Below are positions 1 through 5,110 of a DNA stretch of 10,225 nt, one piece after another (position 1 is the first letter of the stretch; the number at the start of each line of letters is the position of its first letter). The notes under the pieces are model-generated. The model worked only from the letters and a program-made list of their open reading frames with translations, was not told the origin of the DNA and did not search any database. Both the position numbers and the translations under genes were made by a program. Source of the DNA: Candidatus Bathycorpusculum sp. (GTDB lineage Archaea > Thermoproteota > Bathyarchaeia > Bathyarchaeales > Bathycorpusculaceae); NCBI GenBank assembly GCA_009779045.1, contig WREZ01000029.1, positions 1 through 10,225 of the forward strand, given 5' to 3'.

Positions 1-123
1 CTAATTGTAGCCGTTTTAGTTATGATATTTCGGCTTAGTTTTTATGTGTGGATTCTGTTGGACTTGGTTATTTTTGGAGTAGCTAGTTTATTATTACGAA
101 GAGCTGGAAAAGTACCTTTATAA
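1..123 (+). CDS. C-terminal end of an unidentified membrane protein (truncated by window edge)
   Basis: Reading frame 1 is open from the first base to a TAA at 121-123 and gives 40 residues; the start lies outside the window. The peptide is strongly hydrophobic (LIVAVLVMIF, then YVWILLDLVIFGVASLLL) and ends in a short basic tail, RRAGKVPL. This looks like one or two membrane-spanning segments with a positively charged C-terminus, which by the positive-inside rule would face the cytoplasm. No family can be named from so little sequence. The frame could be open by chance in AT-rich DNA, but the continuous hydrophobicity and the plausible end make a real gene more likely than not. Confidence 0.5.
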   Translation, partial: LIVAVLVMIFRLSFYVWILLDLVIFGVASLLLRRAGKVPL

Positions 124-205
124 AAGACCACTTAAACAAAATTTGATGGATAGTTTATACTGAAAGTGGGTTTGTGTTCAAGTTTGCTATTTAGTTGTTC
201 AGCTA

Positions 206-216
206 CCTTAAATAAG
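206..216 (+). promoter_or_regulatory. Candidate TATA element upstream of the coiled-coil gene
   Basis: The sequence CCTTAAATAAG contains a TTAAATA core at 208-214. An archaeal start site about 25 bases downstream would fall near 236-240, just before the candidate start codons at 246 and 267. A second AT-rich candidate (GTTTATACT) lies near 150-158. The assignment rests on position and base composition only. Confidence 0.3.
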
Positions 217-245
217 AGCGGTCTGATTGTTGCCAAAAAGAATAA

Positions 246-698
246 GTGATATTTGAGAGGAACGATTTGGACGAAGTCTTAGAAATGTTAGATAAGACCA
301 CTAAGAGATTACAGAATTTGCTTGAAGAAACTAAAGCGTCAACAAATAAGAAAGCTGCAGCGTATGCACAGGTTTTACAGTCACCAACAGCCACACAAGA
401 GCAAAAGATTAAAATTTTTATAGCTAGAAATTCAGAGCTTGACCGAATTGACCGATTGTCCGCTCAGTTAAGCCTACTTTATTCGCTTCAAATTTTTGCG
501 TTCAAAGTGAAAGTGTTAGAAATCTCCATTAATAACATCAATGAACAAATAACAAAATCAGATTCAACACAAAAAGATGGCGATCTAGAAGATGTTAAAA
601 AGAATATTGATGCACTCAAAATTTTGGTTGAAGCTCAATATGAAGCAATGAAACAAATTCATGAAGACCAGAATAAAACGTTAAACTATATCTATTAA
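246..698 (+). CDS. Unrecognised helical / coiled-coil protein, 150 aa
   Basis: I do not recognise this family. The protein is charged, rich in Glu, Lys, Gln, Asn and Leu/Ile, and poor in Gly and Pro, as expected of long helices. Three helical stretches are suggested: about residues 4-31, 50-108 and 112-148. The middle one contains a hydrophobic patch (about 71-93, LSAQLSLLYSLQIFAFKVKV) that could be a buried helix or coiled-coil face rather than a classical membrane span. There is no signal peptide and no Cys. GTG at 246 has no ribosome binding site. An in-frame TTG at 267 is preceded by GAGAGG (255-260) with a 6-base spacer, so the true product may start there, giving 143 residues. A role as a coiled-coil scaffold or ESCRT/CdvB-like factor is conceivable, but no motif supports it. 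Confidence 0.75.
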   Translation: MIFERNDLDEVLEMLDKTTKRLQNLLEETKASTNKKAAAYAQVLQSPTATQEQKIKIFIARNSELDRIDRLSAQLSLLYSLQIFAFKVKVLEISINNINEQITKSDSTQKDGDLEDVKKNIDALKILVEAQYEAMKQIHEDQNKTLNYIY

Positions 699-707
699 CA
701 CCAATTT

Positions 708-737
708 GGGCATAATAAATGTGCCCTCAACATTTTT
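708..737 (+). terminator. Candidate hairpin plus T-run after the coiled-coil gene
   Basis: GGGCA (708-712) and TGCCC (722-726) can pair into a 5-bp stem, plus one T-G wobble, around a short AT loop. T5 follows at 733-737. The element begins 10 bases after the stop codon. Another T-run (T7) at 774-780 could act as a back-up oligo-T terminator, the usual archaeal signal. Confidence 0.4.
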
Positions 738-856
738 AGATCTGGATAATTATCATTTTTAGGTGTCAACAAATTTTTTTAGGAGAAATATTTGTTATAA
801 ATATGGTATAGAGTTAGCAAAATATGGCGCAGGGTTATTCAAAACATGAGTTGACG

Positions 857-869
857 TTTTAAGTAAATA
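857..869 (+). promoter_or_regulatory. Candidate TATA element upstream of the metallopeptidase
   Basis: TTTTAAGTAAATA resembles an archaeal TATA box. A start about 25 bases downstream (near 885) would place the short reading frame at 889-963 and the metallopeptidase on one transcript. Competing AT-rich candidates are TTATAAATA at 795-803 and CTTTTAATCT near 932-941. The rest of this 279-base gap (699-977) shows no RNA gene that I can recognise. Confidence 0.3.
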
Positions 870-888
870 CGTAAAATGGTTAGGTAAA

Positions 889-963
889 ATGTTTTCAGAT
901 AGAAAACAGAAATCTTGTGGGAGAGCAACAACTTTTAATCTATTAGTCTCTTACATGAAATAG
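889..963 (+). CDS. Candidate 24-codon small ORF / leader peptide
   Basis: An ATG at 889 opens a 24-codon frame ending in TAG at 961-963. The predicted peptide starts MFSDRKQKSCGRATTF, then NLLVSYMK, and is basic with one Cys. AGGT at 882-885 lies only 3 bases upstream, which is short for a ribosome binding site. The ATG is about 4 bases past the start site expected from the TATA-like element at 857-869, so near-leaderless translation is possible. The stop lies 14 bases before the metallopeptidase start, with that gene's binding site between them. It could be a leader peptide or a chance frame; conservation has not been tested. Confidence 0.2.
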   Translation: MFSDRKQKSCGRATTFNLLVSYMK

Positions 964-977
964 GAAAAGGGGATAAA

Positions 978-1370
978 TTGCCGATTAAATATTTTGAAGC
1001 TCCAGAGATTAAAAAACATGTTGATCAGCTGGCTGTGGAGTGCGAGTTTTATCATGTTGTGTCTCAGCGTGTGTTTTGTGTTCGGAGTAAAGGTTCTAAA
1101 GCTAAGCGCACTATTGCTCGTATTCATGGTTTAGGGAAACTTTGGCAGGGTATTTTAAAGCTGCCTCCGACATATACTATTGAGGTTATTTCGGAGATTT
1201 TTGATAAGATGTCGTTTGAGGATCAAGAACGTGTTTTAATTCATGAATTGATGCATATTCCAGGTGGTTTTGGGGGTGGTTTTCGGCCGCATAAGGGTTA
1301 TGTGGAGCGTAAAAATGTGGATATGGTGTATAAGAAATTGTTACAGGCAAGGGCGGTAAAGAAGCAGTGA
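978..1370 (+). CDS. Putative small zinc metallopeptidase (HExxH, phage-metallopeptidase-like)
   Basis: This 130-residue protein carries the zinc-protease signature HELMH (H89, E90, H93), followed by IPGGFGGGFRPH with a further His at 105 as a likely third zinc ligand. The HELMHIP...PH pattern resembles the putative phage/archaeal metallopeptidase family (PhageMetallopep type), as recalled and not searched. The N-terminal 80 residues would form the rest of a compact fold. There is no signal peptide or membrane segment, so it is probably cytoplasmic; the substrate is unknown. The start is a TTG, supported by GGGGAT at 969-974 about 5 bases upstream and by the good N-terminus MPIKYFEAPE. Codon use is G/T-rich, like the first part of the topoisomerase gene downstream and unlike the upstream gene. 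Peptidase activity is inferred from the motif alone. Confidence 0.8.
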   Translation: MPIKYFEAPEIKKHVDQLAVECEFYHVVSQRVFCVRSKGSKAKRTIARIHGLGKLWQGILKLPPTYTIEVISEIFDKMSFEDQERVLIHELMHIPGGFGGGFRPHKGYVERKNVDMVYKKLLQARAVKKQ

Positions 1371-1376
1371 AGTTTG

Positions 1377-1391
1377 TTTTTGAACGTTTTT
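1377..1391 (+). terminator. Oligo-T terminator after the metallopeptidase
   Basis: Two T5 runs (1377-1381 and 1387-1391) begin 7 bases after the metallopeptidase stop. Closely spaced T-runs without a stable hairpin are typical archaeal transcription termination signals. Confidence 0.4.
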
Positions 1392-1433
1392 GATATGTGT
1401 GGTGTGGGTGTGTGAAATGGTGGTTGTGTTAGC

Positions 1434-1447
1434 GAAAAATAAAAAAC
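1434..1447 (+). promoter_or_regulatory. Candidate promoter A/T element upstream of topoisomerase IB
   Basis: GAAAAATAAAAAAC is the most TATA-like stretch before the topoisomerase. A start about 25 bases downstream (near 1465) would give a leader of roughly 50 bases that includes the mini-ORF at 1482-1514. An alternative, GCAAATATTTG near 1457-1467, would put the start past the mini-ORF. Confidence 0.25.
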
Positions 1448-1481
1448 TAAGCGTTAGCAAATATTTGTAAGGTTATTTGAA

Positions 1482-1514
1482 ATGCCTGTTTGTCAATGTT
1501 TGAGGTATAGCTGA
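1482..1514 (+). CDS. Candidate 10-codon mini-ORF coupled to topoisomerase IB
   Basis: ATG at 1482 encodes MPVCQCLRYS and stops at TGA 1512-1514, which overlaps the topoisomerase ATG in a TGATG arrangement typical of translational coupling. AAGGTT (1470-1474) lies about 7 bases upstream as a possible ribosome binding site. The topoisomerase's own GAGGT site is inside this mini-ORF. It may be a regulatory leader peptide or coincidental; only conservation or ribosome profiling would tell. Confidence 0.2.
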   Translation: MPVCQCLRYS

Positions 1515-3163
1515 TGAAGTATGTTATGAAGAGTTTGAGGCATAACGGGATTTATGTTCCGCCTTATGAGCTTAAGGGGTTTAAGATTGGGATTCAAGGT
1601 CAGGTGTTTGCGCTTACTGAGAAGTCTGAGCCGATGGCGGTAGCGTGGGTGCGTAGGGTTTTGTCGACTACAATTTCGCCGCCGGATCATGTGTTTACTA
1701 AGAATTTTATGAGGGAGTTTTTAGAGCAGTTAAAGAAAGAGAATGATAGTGTTGCTTTTTTGGATGTTTTTTTGTTGAAGTATCTTGAAAGTTTGGATGT
1801 TTCTCTGTCAGGTCAAAATAAGAGTGAGAGACAGCAACAGTATGAGATTGATTTTAGTGAGGTAAAAACGTTTGTTCTTGATGAACGCGTTAAGAGGGAG
1901 GCTATATCTAAGGAGGAGAAGAAGTCTCAGGCGGAGGTGCGTAAGGTTACGCGGTTGGAGTTGAAGGAGAAGTTTGGTTATGCTGAGGTGGATGGTTGTA
2001 AATTGGAGGTGGCTAACTGGACTTCTGAGCCGTCGTGTCTTTTTGCGGGTAGAGGTGATCATCCGCAGCGTGGTAGATGGAAGGAGGGACCGGGTCAGGG
2101 GGATATTACGTTGAATTTGTCTCCTGATGCTGCTAAGCCTGTGGGGTGGAAGGTGATATGGGAGCCGGAGAAAATGTATGTGGCGAAGTGGATAGATAAG
2201 TTGACTGGTAAAGTCAAATATGTTTGGTTTAGTGATACGGCTTTTTTGAAGCAGAATCGTGAGAGGGAAAAGTTTCAGAAAGCGGAGAATCTTGGTAAGC
2301 AAATAGGTCAAGTTGAGAGTCATATTATTAAGAATTTGGGGTCTAAAGAGTTAGAGCGCCGGAAAGTGGCAACTGTTGCTTGGCTAATTTTTGCTGTTAA
2401 CATGAGAGTTGGTGATGAGAAGGATCCTGATGAGGCGGATACTGTGGGTGCTATTACGCTTCGGGATGAGCATGTAAGTATTAAAGGTAACATGGTAACC
2501 TTTGACTTTCTAGGTAAAGATAGTGTTCAATGGATAAAAACTATACAGGCAGATCCGCAAGTAGTAAAAAATTTGGAAGAGTTAAAGAGAGACCGAACTA
2601 AGCAATATCTTTTTGAGGGTGTTGATAGTAAGAAGGTGTCAAGGTTTTTATCTGAGAAGGTGCCCAAGCTTACGGCTAAGGTTTTTCGTACTTGGAAATG
2701 TACTAAAACCTTAAAGGAAGAATTAGATAAGAGCGGTGTAACTAAAGCAGATCCGGATTATAAGAAAAATTATGCAGCTAAAATGGCTAATCTAAAGGTT
2801 GCAGAGGTTGCAAATCATAAACGTAAAATTCCACCGACCTTTGATGAGCGGTTAAAGAAGAAGGAAGATAATATTAAAGCTATGCAGGTTCAGTTTAAAG
2901 CAAAAAAGGCTGAAGGTAAAAAGACTGAGACGCTTGAAACGCGTATTACGAAAGCAAAATTGGATTTTGAATTAACAAAGCTTACACGTGAATACAATTT
3001 AGGTACTTCTTTAAAGTCCTACATTGATCCTCAAGCGTATGTAAAATGGGCAAAGAAGGTAAAGTTTGATATAATCAAATTTTATCCAACAACCTTACGT
3101 AATAAATTTAATTGGGCGCTTCAGGATAAACCTAAAAAAGCAGCCGTTTCCAATGATGAATAG
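1514..3163 (+). CDS. DNA topoisomerase IB, eukaryotic-type
   Basis: This enzyme relaxes positive and negative supercoils by nicking one strand through a 3'-phosphotyrosyl intermediate, without ATP. All expected parts are present across 549 residues. The N-terminal DNA-clamp core starts at HNGIYVPPYEL and includes LFAGRGDHPQRGRW (176-189). The catalytic domain has R298 (MRVGDEK), K335 (FDFLGKDS), R392 (TAKVFRTW) and H435 (ANHKRKIPPTF). A charged helical linker spans about 445-495, and the C-terminal domain carries the nucleophile Y503 in GTSLKSYIDP. These match human Top1 R488, K532, R590, H632 and Y723. The long eukaryotic N-terminal tail is absent, as in archaeal members. GAGGT at 1502-1506 sits 7 bases before the ATG. 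Codon use changes sharply near base 2475. Known archaeal homologues occur mainly in Nitrososphaeria, Caldarchaeales and Bathyarchaeia. Confidence 0.97.
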   Translation: MKYVMKSLRHNGIYVPPYELKGFKIGIQGQVFALTEKSEPMAVAWVRRVLSTTISPPDHVFTKNFMREFLEQLKKENDSVAFLDVFLLKYLESLDVSLSGQNKSERQQQYEIDFSEVKTFVLDERVKREAISKEEKKSQAEVRKVTRLELKEKFGYAEVDGCKLEVANWTSEPSCLFAGRGDHPQRGRWKEGPGQGDITLNLSPDAAKPVGWKVIWEPEKMYVAKWIDKLTGKVKYVWFSDTAFLKQNREREKFQKAENLGKQIGQVESHIIKNLGSKELERRKVATVAWLIFAVNMRVGDEKDPDEADTVGAITLRDEHVSIKGNMVTFDFLGKDSVQWIKTIQADPQVVKNLEELKRDRTKQYLFEGVDSKKVSRFLSEKVPKLTAKVFRTWKCTKTLKEELDKSGVTKADPDYKKNYAAKMANLKVAEVANHKRKIPPTFDERLKKKEDNIKAMQVQFKAKKAEGKKTETLETRITKAKLDFELTKLTREYNLGTSLKSYIDPQAYVKWAKKVKFDIIKFYPTTLRNKFNWALQDKPKKAAVSNDE

Positions 3164-3452
3164 TAGAGTGCACGCCAACATGAGTATTAAGGAGACAGTT
3201 GACGGCACATTAATTACCATTTTTGTTAAACCTAACAGTTCTAAATTTGCTATAGAATTAGAGTGTAAAGAAATTGTTGTTTATGCTACTGAAGAGCCAG
3301 AAAAGGGAAAGGTAAACAAAGAAATTATCAAAGAGTTAACAAGACTTTTTCGTGCTAAAGTTGAATTGGTTTCAGGGGCTACATCTAGGCAGAAACAGTT
3401 AGTTGTTAGACTGAAAAAAGCAGAGTTAGAACAGTTTTTGAGCAAAAAATAG
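3153..3452 (+). CDS. DUF167 (YggU/UPF0235) family protein
   Basis: This small protein of unknown function shows the DUF167 pattern: VKPNSSKF near residues 26-33, EPEKGKVNKEIIKEL in the middle (family consensus PxxGKANxxLI), and the VELVSGATSRQKQLVV block. In the family these form a compact alpha/beta fold. The frame opens at ATG 3153, overlapping the topoisomerase by 11 bases, which suggests co-transcription. GTG 3168 or ATG 3180 (MSIKETVDGTL) matches the usual family N-terminus better and is my preferred true start, though no candidate has a clear ribosome binding site. The final Lys-Lys codons lie in an A6 run that may also serve as the terminator of the convergent release-factor gene. No function follows from the topoisomerase linkage. 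Confidence 0.88.
   Translation: MMNSRVHANMSIKETVDGTLITIFVKPNSSKFAIELECKEIVVYATEEPEKGKVNKEIIKELTRLFRAKVELVSGATSRQKQLVVRLKKAELEQFLSKK
3444..3449 (-). terminator. Oligo-T terminator for aRF1, inside the end of the DUF167 gene
   Basis: The A6 run on the + strand reads T6 on the - strand, 11 bases after the aRF1 stop codon. It lies in the Lys-Lys codons of the convergent gene, so it would serve two purposes. Short T-runs are sufficient archaeal termination signals, but a T6 alone is weak evidence. Confidence 0.35.
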
Positions 3453-3459
3453 TTTGGAG

Positions 3460-4725
3460 TTATTGTATTTTGAATCGTAATAGTGCTGCTAATCCGCCAA
3501 ATGCGCTTTTTAACATTTGACCTTCTTCTGTTTCTGTTGAGATTACCTCCACATCTGTGTTTGAGTATTCGGCGAGTTGTGCTAAATCGTCAATTAAGTC
3601 AATTTTTTCAAACACTGTAAGAGATGGCGCTGTACATTTTAGGCAAGGTTTGCCTGTGAGACTTTGTGCAAACGTTTGCAAATTTATAGTTTTGACGGTT
3701 TCTTGTTGTTGAGAGTTGCATGCACTACATTTTATGGTTACTCGTTGCATGTCAAGGGCCTCAGAAATTAGGAGCATACGAACTTGACCCCCCTGCAACG
3801 CTTTACGTACTTCCGCTTCACCATAAGTAATCAATCCAGTGTCATGGCCTACTTCAAATAGGAATTTTTGCATTATTTGTTTTTCTTCTACATAACGTAC
3901 TTTTTTCATTATTTCGGGAGCTTTCTCTACAACTTCTTTAACTCCCTGTTCCTCAACATAGGCGGTGTCGACAACATCTAAAAGTTTGTTTTTAAGTTGG
4001 TAATTAAGATAATCTCCTTTCTGAAAATCATACTTTGTAGGACCTGGCCCGCCTAAAATTATTCCTTTAAGATTGTCTATAGGTAAAAGAATTTCATTAG
4101 CGTGTGCTCCAGCGCGGGTAAAGTATTCATTTAACTGCATTTCTCTTAGTCGTTCATAACGTCTAGCTGATTGCCCTCCAGCACGGGTTTTGCCGCCAAC
4201 TCCTGAGGTCATTTCGCGTATAATGTTTAAGTGCTTACCGGTTAGAGTGGCTATTGTGGCATTTGAGGCATCAATTAGCATAATACCGTAAGTTTCTTTT
4301 TCTCGTAGCATTTCTTGTAAATGTTCAGTGTGAAAACGTGAGTCACATCGGTAGAGGAAAATACGAATAGGTTCTGGAGGGATAATAACCCAAGATTCCA
4401 TACGTTCTGTTCCAGGCCCACTGTCTTCTTGTGGGAGTGCTCCGCAGAATATAACTAAACCTTTTTCCCCGGGGTCTTTGAATAGTTTGAGTTTTTGTTG
4501 TGCTTTAACAATAGCATCTAGCACGTTTTTGCGTGTGACATTTGATTTAATGTTAGTAGCTGTTCCGTATTCTTCGCGTAGTAGATTAAGGGCATCGCTA
4601 ATTTGTTTACCTGGCGGTACATAAATTGTAATTAGCTCTGTGTGGCTACCCTCTTTAGTGGCTAAGGTGTTAATTGCTTTTCTTGTACGATATAGCTCTA
4701 AGCTGTCTTTTTTTGCAACACTCAC
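3460..4725 (-). CDS. prf1: Peptide chain release factor aRF1 (class 1, archaeal/eukaryotic type)
   Basis: aRF1 reads all three stop codons in the ribosomal A site and triggers hydrolysis of peptidyl-tRNA, working with aEF1A and ABCE1 in archaea. The 421-residue length is normal. Domain 1 holds the stop-codon recognition motifs NIKS (58-61) and YRCDSRF (125-131, the YxCxxxF motif). Domain 2 has the catalytic GGQ (183-185, within GGKTRAGGQSARRYERLRE). Domain 3 contains a zinc ribbon formed by CSAC (333-336) and CLKC (361-364), as in many archaeal members. The start is GTG at 4725 (MSVAKKDSLELY) with no good ribosome binding site, so leaderless or short-leader translation is plausible. NIKS and YxCxxxF separate it from the paralogue Pelota. 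It is monocistronic by layout, facing a 385-base spacer upstream and a convergent gene 7 bases downstream. Confidence 0.97.
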   Translation of the reverse strand: MSVAKKDSLELYRTRKAINTLATKEGSHTELITIYVPPGKQISDALNLLREEYGTATNIKSNVTRKNVLDAIVKAQQKLKLFKDPGEKGLVIFCGALPQEDSGPGTERMESWVIIPPEPIRIFLYRCDSRFHTEHLQEMLREKETYGIMLIDASNATIATLTGKHLNIIREMTSGVGGKTRAGGQSARRYERLREMQLNEYFTRAGAHANEILLPIDNLKGIILGGPGPTKYDFQKGDYLNYQLKNKLLDVVDTAYVEEQGVKEVVEKAPEIMKKVRYVEEKQIMQKFLFEVGHDTGLITYGEAEVRKALQGGQVRMLLISEALDMQRVTIKCSACNSQQQETVKTINLQTFAQSLTGKPCLKCTAPSLTVFEKIDLIDDLAQLAEYSNTDVEVISTETEEGQMLKSAFGGLAALLRFKIQ

Positions 4726-4776
4726 AATAATTCACGTAAGTTAAGTTATAGACTCTTAGGTAGAAAGGGGTAAGAG

Positions 4777-4786
4777 CAAATAAAAG
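4777..4786 (-). promoter_or_regulatory. Candidate TATA element for aRF1
   Basis: Read on the - strand this is CTTTTATTTG, centred about 57 bases before the GTG start, giving a leader of about 30 bases. A second candidate, TATAACTT at 4750-4743, is centred only 22 bases before the GTG and would imply leaderless expression. The sequence does not decide between them. Confidence 0.3.
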
Positions 4787-5027
4787 TTACTACGAAAGTA
4801 TGTATTTAGTTTGTGGTTTAGGTTTGTAACAGAGGTTTTGTTTTTGTTGTGATATTGTGAGTTTTTTGTAGTGTTAAATGTGCGTTTTTGTTTGTTTGAG
4901 GGGCTTGTTGTCTGTTAATGTCCGATTTTGTATGTTTTTTGTTGTGCGTTGTTGTGTTAAGTGGTTACGTATTAAATATCAAGTTTCAAAATGTCTTTAG
5001 TTATTTGTTTGTTTTATAGGCTAAGAA

Positions 5028-5052
5028 AGAGCAAGAAAGTATAGTTTGCTCT
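5028..5052. repeat. Inverted repeat, 7-bp stem
   Basis: AGAGCAA (5028-5034) and TTGCTCT (5046-5052) form a perfect 7-bp stem around an 11-base loop. The core AGAGCAA occurs again in direct orientation at 4773-4779. The element lies 60-80 bases past the formyltransferase stop and could be an RNA hairpin or a protein binding site. Confidence 0.4.
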
Positions 5053-5110
5053 AAAGTGTGTGATGTTTTTGTATGTGTGTTGTTAATATGTGTAATGTTT
5101 TGGTTTTTTG

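Larger units (their letters stand above)
4726..5110. other. Gene-free 385-base spacer, strongly G+T-rich on the + strand
   Basis: No supported gene, tRNA or known riboswitch is visible. The right-hand part is unusually strand-asymmetric: in 4801-4980 I counted by hand 49 G against 9 C on the + strand, with T the commonest base and many T4-T6 runs separated by G or TG. The - strand, which is the transcript of the formyltransferase gene, would therefore have an A/C-rich 3' region without a clear oligo-U terminator. A hairpin lies at 5028-5052, and the aRF1 promoter is presumably in the left 70 bases. Confidence 0.6.

Noticed and set aside
203..394. 63-codon minus-strand frame over the coiled-coil gene
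   Set aside because: It is the antisense of the helical 150-residue gene, with low-complexity Ser/Phe/Leu content, no family features and no upstream signals.
786..811. AGGAG at 781-785 followed by TTG and ATG codons
   Set aside because: Both possible frames hit a stop within three codons, so no small protein is encoded there.
1493..2323. Minus-strand frames at 1493-1690 and 1808-2323 opposite topoisomerase IB
   Set aside because: They are antisense shadows rich in Leu, Arg and Thr, produced by the G/T-rich codon use of the real gene, which has full catalytic motifs.
3460..4725. Release-factor gene as a Pelota/Dom34 paralogue
   Set aside because: NIKS, YxCxxxF and GGQ are all present; Pelota lacks them.
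4726..5110. tRNA, C/D box RNA or riboswitch in the large spacer
   Set aside because: No cloverleaf, T-loop consensus, paired C and D boxes or recognisable aptamer core was seen.
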